Below are positions 7,469 through 14,397 of a stretch of DNA of 16,897 bases, piece by piece. The notes beneath the pieces were generated by a model. It worked only from the letters and a program-made list of their open reading frames with translations, had not been told where the DNA came from and made no database searches. The position numbers and the translations under genes are program-made. Every line of letters starts with the position of its first letter. Position 1 is the first letter of the stretch. The stretch comes from JBBDLF01 sp040879025 (GTDB lineage: Bacteria > Pseudomonadota > Gammaproteobacteria > Pseudomonadales > Pseudohongiellaceae): the NCBI GenBank assembly GCA_040879025.1, contig JBBDLF010000031.1, positions 1-16,897 of the forward strand, read 5' to 3'.

Positions 7469-7509
7469 GGTCTCGCAGGGAGCAGGAAGAGGTTTTGAAA
7501 AAGGTTTAG

Positions 7510-7586
<77 letters not shown>

Positions 7587-7608
7587 CCTAATGCCTGGTG
7601 CATGTAGC

Positions 7609-7635
7609 GAGTCAAGCCCGAGACGGGCTCAACTC
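7609..7635 (+). other. Strong hairpin in the spacer after tRNA-fMet
   Basis: gagtcaagcccg (7609-7620) and cgggctcaactc (7624-7635) form a 12-position stem with a 2x2 internal mismatch and an AGA loop. gcctg (7593-7597) and caggc (7642-7646) could close it as an outer stem. A small cggc/gccg hairpin follows at 7646-7656. Nothing codes here. The hairpin sits inside the 71-bp segment that separates the tRNA 3' end from its duplicate, so it may be a tRNA processing signal or part of a small mobile remnant. Confidence 0.55.
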
Positions 7636-7657
7636 TTGCCTCAGGCGGCGTAGCCGG

Positions 7658-7692
<35 letters not shown>

Positions 7693-7708
7693 AATTCGAA
7701 AAGCCCCG

Positions 7709-7732
7709 AAAAGCCCCTACATGGGGCTTTTT
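7709..7732 (+). terminator. Intrinsic terminator after the tRNA region
   Basis: aaaagcccc (7709-7717) and ggggctttt (7723-7731) form a perfect 9-bp stem with a TACAT loop, followed by one more T and cg. The A-rich left flank makes it potentially bidirectional. It follows the tRNA-fMet 3' duplicate by 16 nt and comes before rimP, so it probably ends part of the tRNA transcripts while some continue into rimP-nusA. Confidence 0.8.
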
Positions 7733-7815
7733 CGTAGGAGCAGATTGCTTTGCGGCATCGCTCCTCGCATAGCCGGCCCGGCTGCGGTTATGGACTCAAA
7801 AGGTTGTTCGAGGAG

Positions 7816-7836
7816 TGGGCCAATGGCCCATTTTTT
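7816..7836 (+). terminator. Terminator or attenuator in the rimP leader
   Basis: tgggcc (7816-7821), loop AAT, ggccca (7825-7830) and six T (7831-7836) make a textbook intrinsic terminator only 24 nt before the rimP start codon. Upstream, tcgctcctcg (7758-7767) can pair with cgaggagtgg (7809-7818, two G.T wobbles), which would occupy the first three bases of the terminator stem. aggagc (7736-7741) can instead pair with gctcct (7760-7765). This gives the plan of an attenuator: terminator, antiterminator and competitor. Regulation is inferred; the pairings are seen. Confidence 0.7.
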
Positions 7837-7860
7837 GTTTGCACAGTCGGTAAAGGATTA

Positions 7861-8316
7861 ATGGTGGGTGACAGAGCTGACCGCATCACGCAGTTGATAA
7901 CGCCGACAGTCGAGGCCCTGGGTCTGGAGTTGTGGGGAGTGGAGTATCTGCCGCAGAGGGGTCACAGTCTGTTGCGGGTTTATATCGAGGAGCATGAAAA
8001 GGGCGTAACGGTCGAGGACTGCGAAAAAGCCAGCCGCCAGATCAGTGCACTGCTTGACGTAGAAGATCCCATCGCGGGTGAGTACACACTGGAAGTCTCT
8101 TCGCCCGGTCTGGACAGGCCGTTGTTTACGCCGAATCAGTACCGGAATTATATCGGTACGGAAATTAATCTGCGTCTACGCAGCGCGATAGATCGAAGAC
8201 GGAATTTCAAGGGAAAGATAATCAGCGTGGAAGCGGGTAGCGTGACTTTGATGGTGGACGGTACTGAACACAGCTTGCCATTTGATGCTGTCGAAAAAGC
8301 GAATATCGCTTATTGA
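7861..8316 (+). CDS. rimP: Ribosome maturation factor RimP
   Basis: RimP binds the 30S subunit and helps its head assemble. The protein is 151 aa from ATG at 7861, the usual length. It has the N-terminal alpha-beta domain (to about residue 80, including VEDCEKASRQISALLD) and the signature GEYTLEVSSPGLDRPL, then a C-terminal Sm-like beta-barrel domain (about 90-151). The frame is open upstream to 7750, but those residues are encoded by the leader and its terminator hairpin and are not RimP-like. aagga at 7853-7857 is only 3 nt from the ATG, so GTG at 7864 could be the start in practice. rimP opens the rimP-nusA-infB-rbfA-truB series. Confidence 0.95.
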   Translation: MVGDRADRITQLITPTVEALGLELWGVEYLPQRGHSLLRVYIEEHEKGVTVEDCEKASRQISALLDVEDPIAGEYTLEVSSPGLDRPLFTPNQYRNYIGTEINLRLRSAIDRRRNFKGKIISVEAGSVTLMVDGTEHSLPFDAVEKANIAY

Positions 8317-8385
8317 TATGGGTAATTTATGGCCGGACCGGCCTGAAAGAAAGGACAAGTTTGCCGTGAGCAGGGTGACACGATC

Positions 8386-9873
8386 ATGATGAGTAAAGAG
8401 ATATTGATGGTTGCTGACGCTGTCTCGAATGAGAAGGGCGTCTCGCGCGAGGTGATTTTTGAGGCCATTGAGTCGGCGCTGGCCACGGCGACCAGGAAGC
8501 TCTACGAAAGCGAGGAAGTGGATTGCCGCGTGGCGGTGGATCGTAACACCGGCGACTACGAGACGTTCCGCGTATGGACCGTGGTAGAGGATGAAGAGTT
8601 TACGGAGCCTGGTTCACAGCTCACGGTGGAACAGGCGGCTGAAAAGGACGGTTCACTGAAACCCGGCGGTACCTATGAAGAGAAAATTGGAAATGTAGAG
8701 TTTGGTCGCATTGCCGCCCAAACCGCGAAACAGGTGATCGTACAGAAAGTACGAGAGGCCGAGCGGGAAATTGTTATTTCCGAATACAAAGACAGGGTTG
8801 GTGAACTGGTTGCCGGCACCGTAAAGAAGGTCACCCGGGACCACATCATTGTGGATATGGGCAGCAACGCCGAAGGGTTACTGCCGCGTGACCAGATGAT
8901 TCCCCGCGAGACATTTCGCGTGAGTGACCGGATGCGCGCCCTGTTGACGGAAGTGAGATCAGAGCCGCGCGGCCCGCAACTGATACTGAGCAGAACGTCA
9001 CCACAAATGCTGATGGAACTGTTCAAAATTGAAGTACCTGAAATCGCCGAAGAGGTTATCGAAATCAGGGCCGCGGCACGGGACCCCGGGTCGCGAGCCA
9101 AGATTGTGGTAAGCACTAATGACGGTCGAATCGATCCGGTTGGTGCCTGTGTGGGCATGCGCGGTTCCCGGGTGCAGGTGGTGTCCAACGAGTTGGCCAA
9201 CGAGCGGATAGACATCATTTTGTGGGATGATAATCCCGCGCAGTTGGTGATCAATTCAATGGCTCCGGCACAGGTGGCATCCATCATTGTGGACGAGGAC
9301 AGTCATACGATGGATGTGGCCGTCGAGGAAGACAATCTGGCCCAGGCCATCGGCCGCAGTGGCCAGAATGTACGTCTGTCCAGCGAACTGACCGGCTGGA
9401 CCATCAATGTGATGAGCGAGGAAGACGCCGCCGCCAAACAGCAGCAGGAAGCAAGTGACTTCATGCAGTTGTTCATTGACAAGCTGGATGTGGATGAAGA
9501 GACCGCCGAAGTGCTCGTGCAGGAAGGTTTCACGACACTGGAAGAAATCGCTTATGTGCCGCTGGATGAAATCCTCGGTATTGAAGGCTTCGATGAGGAA
9601 ATCGCCAATGAATTACGCAATCGGGCCAAGGACGCCCTGCTGACGCAGGCGATCGCTTCCGAAGAGGATATTTCGAATGCGAACATCGCGGATGATCTTC
9701 TCAGTATGGAAGGCATGGACGACAAGCTGGCTTTGGCACTTGGTAAAAAAGGCATTTCCAACATGGAAGAGCTGGCGGAACAGTCCGTTGATGAATTGAT
9801 GGATATTGAGAATATGGATGAGGAACGAGCCGGGAAGCTCATTATGACAGCGCGCGCACCCTGGTTTGAGTAA
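8386..9873 (+). CDS. nusA: Transcription termination/antitermination factor NusA
   Basis: NusA binds RNA polymerase and modulates pausing, intrinsic termination, Rho action and boxA-dependent antitermination. Domains in order (numbering from 8386): RNA polymerase-binding N-terminal domain (about 1-137), S1 domain (about 138-202), KH1 (about 203-280, with GMRGSRVQ), KH2 (about 281-350, with IGRSGQNVR), then two acidic repeats, AR1 (about 366-420) and AR2 (about 436-495), the second ending in APWFE. The 495 aa match E. coli NusA, including both acidic repeats typical of gammaproteobacteria. Two ATG codons are adjacent (8386 and 8389); the second gives the family start MSKEIL. rimP ends 69 bp earlier. 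Confidence 0.97.
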   Translation: MMSKEILMVADAVSNEKGVSREVIFEAIESALATATRKLYESEEVDCRVAVDRNTGDYETFRVWTVVEDEEFTEPGSQLTVEQAAEKDGSLKPGGTYEEKIGNVEFGRIAAQTAKQVIVQKVREAEREIVISEYKDRVGELVAGTVKKVTRDHIIVDMGSNAEGLLPRDQMIPRETFRVSDRMRALLTEVRSEPRGPQLILSRTSPQMLMELFKIEVPEIAEEVIEIRAAARDPGSRAKIVVSTNDGRIDPVGACVGMRGSRVQVVSNELANERIDIILWDDNPAQLVINSMAPAQVASIIVDEDSHTMDVAVEEDNLAQAIGRSGQNVRLSSELTGWTINVMSEEDAAAKQQQEASDFMQLFIDKLDVDEETAEVLVQEGFTTLEEIAYVPLDEILGIEGFDEEIANELRNRAKDALLTQAIASEEDISNANIADDLLSMEGMDDKLALALGKKGISNMEELAEQSVDELMDIENMDEERAGKLIMTARAPWFE

Positions 9874-9913
9874 GCATGAACTGGTGGTGCGGAAAGCGAA
9901 CAGGAGTATCTGA

Positions 9914-12466
9914 ATGGCAGATGTAACAGTTAGCGAACTTGCCAAAGTGGTTGGTGTGTCGGTGGACAGGCTTCTTTCCCAGATCAAGGAAGCCGGTCTT
10001 CCGCATACGGGCGCTGCGGATACTATTTCCAACGAAGACAAAAACACTTTGTTGTTGTTTCTGCGCCGCAGTCATGGCGACAAGGACGCGACCGATGCCG
10101 CGCCGAAAAAAATTACTCTCAAGCGCAAAACCCTGGCTACTCTGAAGTCTTCCTCGGGTCATGGCCGCAGCAAGACAGTCAATGTCGAAGTAAGAAAAAA
10201 GCGTACCTACGTCAAGCGCAGTGTCGCCGCGGAAGAAGAAGTACCGCAAGTAGTTGAACAACCGGACGAAACCGTCGCGGAAGTGCCGGAAGAAAAAACC
10301 GCCGTGGAACCGGCAGTCATGAAAGAAGAAGAGAAATCTTCTGTTAGCGATGCAGGTGAAGCCGCTGAAAAACCCGCCGAGCCGGTACAGGAAGAAAAGG
10401 AAGCCGAACAAGCCGAGATTCCCGCGGCGCCACCCCCGATAGTTGAACCGGAGCCGGATCGTGCCGCCAAACCCGGAGCCCGGAAGAAGGCCCCGGGCAA
10501 GGAAGATGATGCGGAAGACGCGAGAAAGTCCCATCTGCGCAACAAGAGCAAGGCACTCAAGCGCGGCAAGGGCCGCCATACCGATGACTTTGTTCTCGAA
10601 GATGATGAGTATGAAGGTTTGGGCGGGCGCGCCCGTCGCGGCGGACGTAAACACCGAACCCGTCTTGCGGCGAAGCAGCATGCATTCGAGAAGCCCACCG
10701 AGTTTATCTCCCGCGAAATAACCATCAGCGAAGCCAACACGGTTTCCGACCTGGCGCAGAAAATGTCCGTTAAGTCCGCGGAAATTATCAAGGTGCTGTT
10801 TAATATGGGCGTAATGGCCACTATTAACCAGGTGCTGGATCAGGATACCGCGACTCTGGTAATCGAGGAACTGGGACATACCTCCAAGTTCGTGTCGGCG
10901 GATGCCATTGAGGAAAGTCTGCACGACTCCATGGTTCTGGAAGAGGGTGCCGAGACGGTGCCGAGAGCTCCGGTGGTCACGGTGATGGGCCATGTCGACC
11001 ATGGCAAGACGTCCCTGCTTGACTATATTCGCAAGTCCACCGTCGCCACCCATGAAGCCGGGGGTATAACCCAGCACATTGGTGCCTATCACGTCACCAC
11101 CGATCACGGCATGATCAGTTTTGTCGATACGCCGGGGCACGCGGCGTTCAGTGCCATGCGGTCCCGTGGCGCGGAAATTACCGACGTGATTATTCTGGTG
11201 GTAGCCGGTGATGACGGCGTCAAGCCGCAAACCGAAGAAGCCGTTCAGCATGCCAAGGCAGCCAAGGTTCCCCTGGTTGTCGCAATAAACAAAATGGACA
11301 AGGAAGACACTGATCCGGAACGAGTGAAGAATGAACTTTCCGCACTGGAAGTCATTCCTGACACCTGGGGAGGCGATACCCAGTTTATTGAAGTCTCTGC
11401 TATTACCGGGAAGGGAATTGAAGAATTGCTCGAGGCGGTTCTGCTGCAAGCCGAACTGCTGGAACTGAAAGCCTATACCGATGTGCCTGGCCGTGGCACG
11501 GTCATTGAATCCAGTCTCGACAAGGGCCGCGGTCCTGTCGCTACCGTACTGGTACAGAACGGTACGCTTCGCGCCGGTGATATCGTGCTGGCGGGTCATG
11601 AGTATGGCCGGGTACGGGCGCTGATTGACGAACTGGGCAAACCGGTGGAGGCGGCAGGTCCGTCCATACCGGTGCAGATTCTCGGTTTGAACGGAGTTCC
11701 GGAGGCGGGCGATGAATTTGTCGTTGTAGCCGATGAGAAGAAAGCCCGCGAAGTGGCTGAATTTCGTCACACCCGGCTGCGTGACAGTCAGCATGCCAAA
11801 CAACAATCCGGCAAGCTGGAGTCGATGTTCGCCGGTATAGGCAAGGCGGATGTCGGTGTCATGAACGTCGTGGTAAAGGCGGATGTACGCGGTTCACTGG
11901 AAGCGGTCATCTCATCGCTGCATAAACTTGGTACGGAAGAGGTTGAGGTGAATGTGGTGGCCGCCGGGGTGGGTGGAATTTCCGAGACAGATGCTCATCT
12001 GGCGTCCACATCCAAGGCCATGCTGATCGGATTTAACGTGCGTGCGGACAAGGCGGCACGGGAAATTGTGGAAAACGAAGGCCTTGAACTACGCTATTAC
12101 AATGTGATTTATGATGTGATCGACGATGCCAGAAAGGTACTCAGTGGCATGTTGTCGCCGGAACTGAGAGAAGAGATCATTGGTGTTGCCGAAGTGCGTG
12201 ATGTATTCAATTCACCGAAATACGGGCAGATCGCGGGCAGCATGGTCATTGAGGGCACGGTTTACCGCAACAAGCCCATCAGGGTGTTACGGGATGACGT
12301 CGTCATTTATGAAGGTGAACTGGAATCCCTGCGGCGCTTCAAGGATGACGCCAATGAAGTGCGCAACGGACTGGAATGCGGTATTGGCGTGAAAAACTAT
12401 AATGATGTCCGCGTTGGCGACAAAATTGAAGTTTACGAAAGAACCGAAATTGCCCGAAGTCTGTAA
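9914..12466 (+). CDS. infB: Translation initiation factor IF-2
   Basis: IF2 is the GTPase that brings fMet-tRNA to the 30S subunit and promotes subunit joining; its substrate tRNA is encoded at the head of this operon. There is an N-terminal IF2N fold (1-50), a long charged Lys/Glu/Ala-rich linker (about 55-260), a second IF2N-like domain (about 265-320), then the G domain with G1 GHVDHGKT (359-366), G2 around GGIT (383-386), G3 DTPGH (405-409), G4 NKMD (459-462) and G5 SAI (495-497). Domains II and III follow, and a C-terminal fMet-binding domain (about 750-850). The 850 aa fit gammaproteobacterial IF2. ATG at 9914 has aggag 7 nt upstream. It is 40 bp after nusA. Confidence 0.98.
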   Translation: MADVTVSELAKVVGVSVDRLLSQIKEAGLPHTGAADTISNEDKNTLLLFLRRSHGDKDATDAAPKKITLKRKTLATLKSSSGHGRSKTVNVEVRKKRTYVKRSVAAEEEVPQVVEQPDETVAEVPEEKTAVEPAVMKEEEKSSVSDAGEAAEKPAEPVQEEKEAEQAEIPAAPPPIVEPEPDRAAKPGARKKAPGKEDDAEDARKSHLRNKSKALKRGKGRHTDDFVLEDDEYEGLGGRARRGGRKHRTRLAAKQHAFEKPTEFISREITISEANTVSDLAQKMSVKSAEIIKVLFNMGVMATINQVLDQDTATLVIEELGHTSKFVSADAIEESLHDSMVLEEGAETVPRAPVVTVMGHVDHGKTSLLDYIRKSTVATHEAGGITQHIGAYHVTTDHGMISFVDTPGHAAFSAMRSRGAEITDVIILVVAGDDGVKPQTEEAVQHAKAAKVPLVVAINKMDKEDTDPERVKNELSALEVIPDTWGGDTQFIEVSAITGKGIEELLEAVLLQAELLELKAYTDVPGRGTVIESSLDKGRGPVATVLVQNGTLRAGDIVLAGHEYGRVRALIDELGKPVEAAGPSIPVQILGLNGVPEAGDEFVVVADEKKAREVAEFRHTRLRDSQHAKQQSGKLESMFAGIGKADVGVMNVVVKADVRGSLEAVISSLHKLGTEEVEVNVVAAGVGGISETDAHLASTSKAMLIGFNVRADKAAREIVENEGLELRYYNVIYDVIDDARKVLSGMLSPELREEIIGVAEVRDVFNSPKYGQIAGSMVIEGTVYRNKPIRVLRDDVVIYEGELESLRRFKDDANEVRNGLECGIGVKNYNDVRVGDKIEVYERTEIARSL

Positions 12467-12487
12467 TGGCAGTGGAATAGAGCGGTA

Positions 12488-12513
12488 GCAGGTTCACAGA
12501 TGGCAGGTTCACA
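12488..12513 (+). repeat. 11-bp direct repeat across the rbfA start
   Basis: gcaggttcaca occurs at 12488-12498 and again at 12503-12513, a 15-bp period. The rbfA ATG (12500) lies between the two copies, so the second copy codes for residues near the N-terminus. It looks like a small replication-slippage duplication. The upstream copy supplies only a weak agg to the ribosome binding site. Confidence 0.6.
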
Positions 12514-12898
12514 AAGAGTACAGAGAGTTGCTGACACGATTCAGCGGGAACTTGCCGCGCTGATTCAGCTTGAGCTGCGCGACCCGAGGGTGGGCATGGT
12601 CTCTATCACCGGGGTTGATGTCAGTCGTGATTTTTCCTATGCCCGAGTGCATGTGACCGTGATGAAACGTCCGGAGCCTGACACCGAGGTTCAGTTGTTG
12701 GAGAAGACCCAGGCCGAAGAAGCGGTCAAGGCACTGAACAAGGCAGCAGGCTTTTTGCGGAGCCTGCTGTCAAAGCGCCTGAAGCTGCGTACAACGCCGA
12801 AGTTGCAGTTTCATTATGATGAAAGCATTGCGCGGGGCCGGTATTTGTCCGATCTGATTAACGATGCGCTCGACGCCGACCGTAAAAGGCAGCCTTGA
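12500..12898 (+). CDS. rbfA: 30S ribosome-binding factor RbfA
   Basis: RbfA is a cold-shock associated, single KH-like domain protein that binds the 30S subunit and helps 16S rRNA 5' end maturation. Recognisable stretches are RVADTIQREL near the N-terminus, LRDPRVGMVSITGVDVSRDFS (with the conserved DPR), the strand YARVHVTV, the helix region KALNKAAGFLRSLLSKRL, and the ending TPKLQFHYDESIARG. The 132-aa length equals the family's. ATG at 12500 is 33 bp after infB. The last codons fall inside a tandem repeat, so the extreme C-terminus (DRKRQP) may be variable between strains. Confidence 0.96.
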   Translation: MAGSQRVQRVADTIQRELAALIQLELRDPRVGMVSITGVDVSRDFSYARVHVTVMKRPEPDTEVQLLEKTQAEEAVKALNKAAGFLRSLLSKRLKLRTTPKLQFHYDESIARGRYLSDLINDALDADRKRQP

Positions 12899-12935
12899 GC
12901 GTAAAAACGGCCTTGAGCGTAAAAAATGGCCTTGA
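12881..12935 (+). repeat. Three tandem units of about 18 bp over the rbfA stop codon
   Basis: Units cgtaaaaggcagccttgag (12881-12899), cgtaaaaacggccttgag (12900-12917) and cgtaaaaaatggccttga (12918-12935) follow head to tail, differing by a few bases and one indel. The first unit contains the last codons and the TGA stop of rbfA; the others are non-coding and lead up to the truB ribosome binding site. This is likely slippage. I see no palindrome in the units. Confidence 0.8.
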
Positions 12936-12965
12936 CCCGAGCCAGGCTGGCAGAAGGAAATTTGA

Positions 12966-13874
12966 TTGTCAAAGAGACGAAACAGGAAGGGCAGGGCTAT
13001 AAATGGAATTATCGTTCTTGACAAACCCAAGGGTTTGAGTTCCAACTCGGCCCTGCAAGAGGTTAAGAGAATTTTCAATGCGGAAAAGGCCGGCCACACA
13101 GGGAGTCTTGATCCATTGGCCACTGGTGTGCTACCCCTGTGTCTGGGAGAAGCAACCAAGGTATCCCGGTTTCTACTGGACTCCGATAAGCGGTACCGAG
13201 CCAGAGTCAGGCTGGGACAGAAAACCGACACAGGTGATGCAGAAGGCACGGTGACGGAGTCAATGCCGGTGCCGTCACTCACCCGCGAAGAACTGGACCA
13301 CGTGGTGCAGCGTTTCAGCGGCGAGATTGAACAGTTGCCGCCGATGTATTCCGCGCTTAAACACAAGGGTCAGCCGTTGTACAAACTGGCCCGGGAAGGA
13401 AAGGAAGTCGAACGGGAGCCCAGGTTTATCGAAGTGTACAGTATTGCGCTTACCGACTTCGCCCGTGACGAGTTCGAAATTGACTTGCATTGCAGTAAGG
13501 GCACCTATGTACGGACTATCGCCGATGATATAGGCGCGGAACTGGGTTGCGGGGCACATGTTACTGCCTTGCGACGCTTGCAGGCCGGAGAGTTTCGGGA
13601 AGCTGATTGCATTACCATAGAGCAGTTGGGGGAACTTGCATCCATGGAAAGCCTGGACTCCCTGCTGATCAGCATCGATCGCGCTGTTTCTTATCTGCCG
13701 GAGGTTGTACTGCCGGAAATCACGGCAAGTTGCGTGAAACAGGGCCAACCGGTACTGGTACGTCATTTACCGGAAGATGGTCTGGTGAGACTGTACGAAG
13801 ATGGCCAGTTCATCGGTATTGGTTGTATTCTCGAGGACGGACGTGTAGCGCCCCGCCGTTTACTCAACCTTTGA
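12966..13874 (+). CDS. truB: tRNA pseudouridine(55) synthase TruB
   Basis: TruB makes pseudouridine 55 in the T-loop of tRNAs and also acts as a tRNA folding chaperone. The catalytic aspartate is D49 in GHTGSLDPLATG (43-54); earlier comes IIVLDKPKGLSS (15-26), a TruB motif. Y77 in the RYRA stretch, then LGQKTDTGDAEG, and further on SKGTYVRTIADDIG and LRRLQAG complete the family pattern. A C-terminal PUA-like domain occupies about residues 245-302. The 302 aa are close to the 314 aa of E. coli. The start is TTG at 12966, supported by aagga (12954-12958) 7 nt upstream; a TTG start lowers expected expression. rbfA ends 67 bp upstream. Confidence 0.96.
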   Translation: MSKRRNRKGRAINGIIVLDKPKGLSSNSALQEVKRIFNAEKAGHTGSLDPLATGVLPLCLGEATKVSRFLLDSDKRYRARVRLGQKTDTGDAEGTVTESMPVPSLTREELDHVVQRFSGEIEQLPPMYSALKHKGQPLYKLAREGKEVEREPRFIEVYSIALTDFARDEFEIDLHCSKGTYVRTIADDIGAELGCGAHVTALRRLQAGEFREADCITIEQLGELASMESLDSLLISIDRAVSYLPEVVLPEITASCVKQGQPVLVRHLPEDGLVRLYEDGQFIGIGCILEDGRVAPRRLLNL

Positions 13875-14060
13875 AGGATGACAGAGAGAAGGGCGGTGAC
13901 GGTACAGGCGGAAGTTAAATCAGTAGCGCAGGATTACAGAATTAATCAGGACAGACATCAGATAACTATTGGTATGCGTGGTTATGCTGATTTGAAAGGG
14001 ATTTTGGGTCACTGAGGTGACGTTGGTTTTTAACCGCATATTCATTTTGGAGAAAGTAAA
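13875..14060 (+). other. rpsO leader with two small hairpins
   Basis: This 186-bp spacer holds no gene. gtcac/gtgac (14008-14012 with 14017-14021, loop TGAG) and ggtt/aacc (14025-14028 with 14032-14035) form adjacent hairpins about 25-50 nt before the rpsO start. In E. coli, S15 represses its own mRNA by a leader structure, and this one could serve the same purpose, but I cannot show the pseudoknot. AT-rich parts (around 13930-13970) may hold an rpsO promoter; I found no convincing -35/-10 pair. Confidence 0.3.
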
Positions 14061-14330
14061 ATGGCTTTATCAGTAGAACAGAAAGAAAATATTATTAAAG
14101 AGTACCAGTTGGCTGCGGGAGACACAGGTTCACCAGAGGTTCAGGTTGCTCTTCTCAGTGAAAACATCAATCAGCTACAGGACCATTTCAAGGAACACAA
14201 ACACGACCACCATTCGCGTCGTGGATTGATCCGAATGGTTAACAGCCGGCGAAAATTGCTGGACTACCTAAAGCGCAAGGACGTCAATCGCTATGCTTCG
14301 TTGATCAAGCGTCTGGGCCTGCGTCGATAA
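14061..14330 (+). CDS. rpsO: 30S ribosomal protein S15
   Basis: S15 is a primary 16S rRNA-binding protein of the small-subunit platform. At 89 aa it has exactly the family length. The typical stretches are visible: a first helix from SVEQKENIIKEYQ, the DTGSPEVQVALL turn and helix (22-33), the HKHDHHSRRGLIRMVNSRRKL region that contacts rRNA, and the ending YASLIKRLGLRR. ATG at 14061 has ggag (14049-14052) 8 nt upstream. pnp follows 67 bp later, the standard rpsO-pnp pair. Confidence 0.98.
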   Translation: MALSVEQKENIIKEYQLAAGDTGSPEVQVALLSENINQLQDHFKEHKHDHHSRRGLIRMVNSRRKLLDYLKRKDVNRYASLIKRLGLRR

Positions 14331-14356
14331 ATCAATAGTATGTATGTGCGCAGCCG

Positions 14357-14373
14357 GCATAAGCAGGTTATGC
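14357..14373 (+). promoter_or_regulatory. Hairpin in the pnp leader
   Basis: gcataa (14357-14362) and ttatgc (14368-14373) form a 6-bp stem with a 5-nt loop, 24 nt before the pnp start codon. In E. coli the pnp leader forms a stem cut by RNase III, after which PNPase represses its own translation. This stem is shorter, so the same mechanism is only a possibility. Confidence 0.35.
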
Positions 14374-14397
14374 GCAATAGAAACAGGAAAAAATATT

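Noticed and set aside
7750..7860. N-terminal extension of RimP
   Set aside because: The frame is open, but it is encoded by the leader and the terminator hairpin, has no RimP similarity, and the family length fits a start at 7861.
9842..11806. 654-codon open frame on the reverse strand opposite infB
   Set aside because: It lies wholly opposite infB and its start region, whose product has all GTPase motifs. The reverse translation has no recognisable domain and its composition (many His, Gly, Phe) is typical of an antisense shadow of a GC-rich gene.
14344..14397. 18-residue N-terminal extension of PNPase
   Set aside because: The start at 14398 has a good ribosome binding site and gives the family N-terminus; the extension overlaps the leader hairpin.
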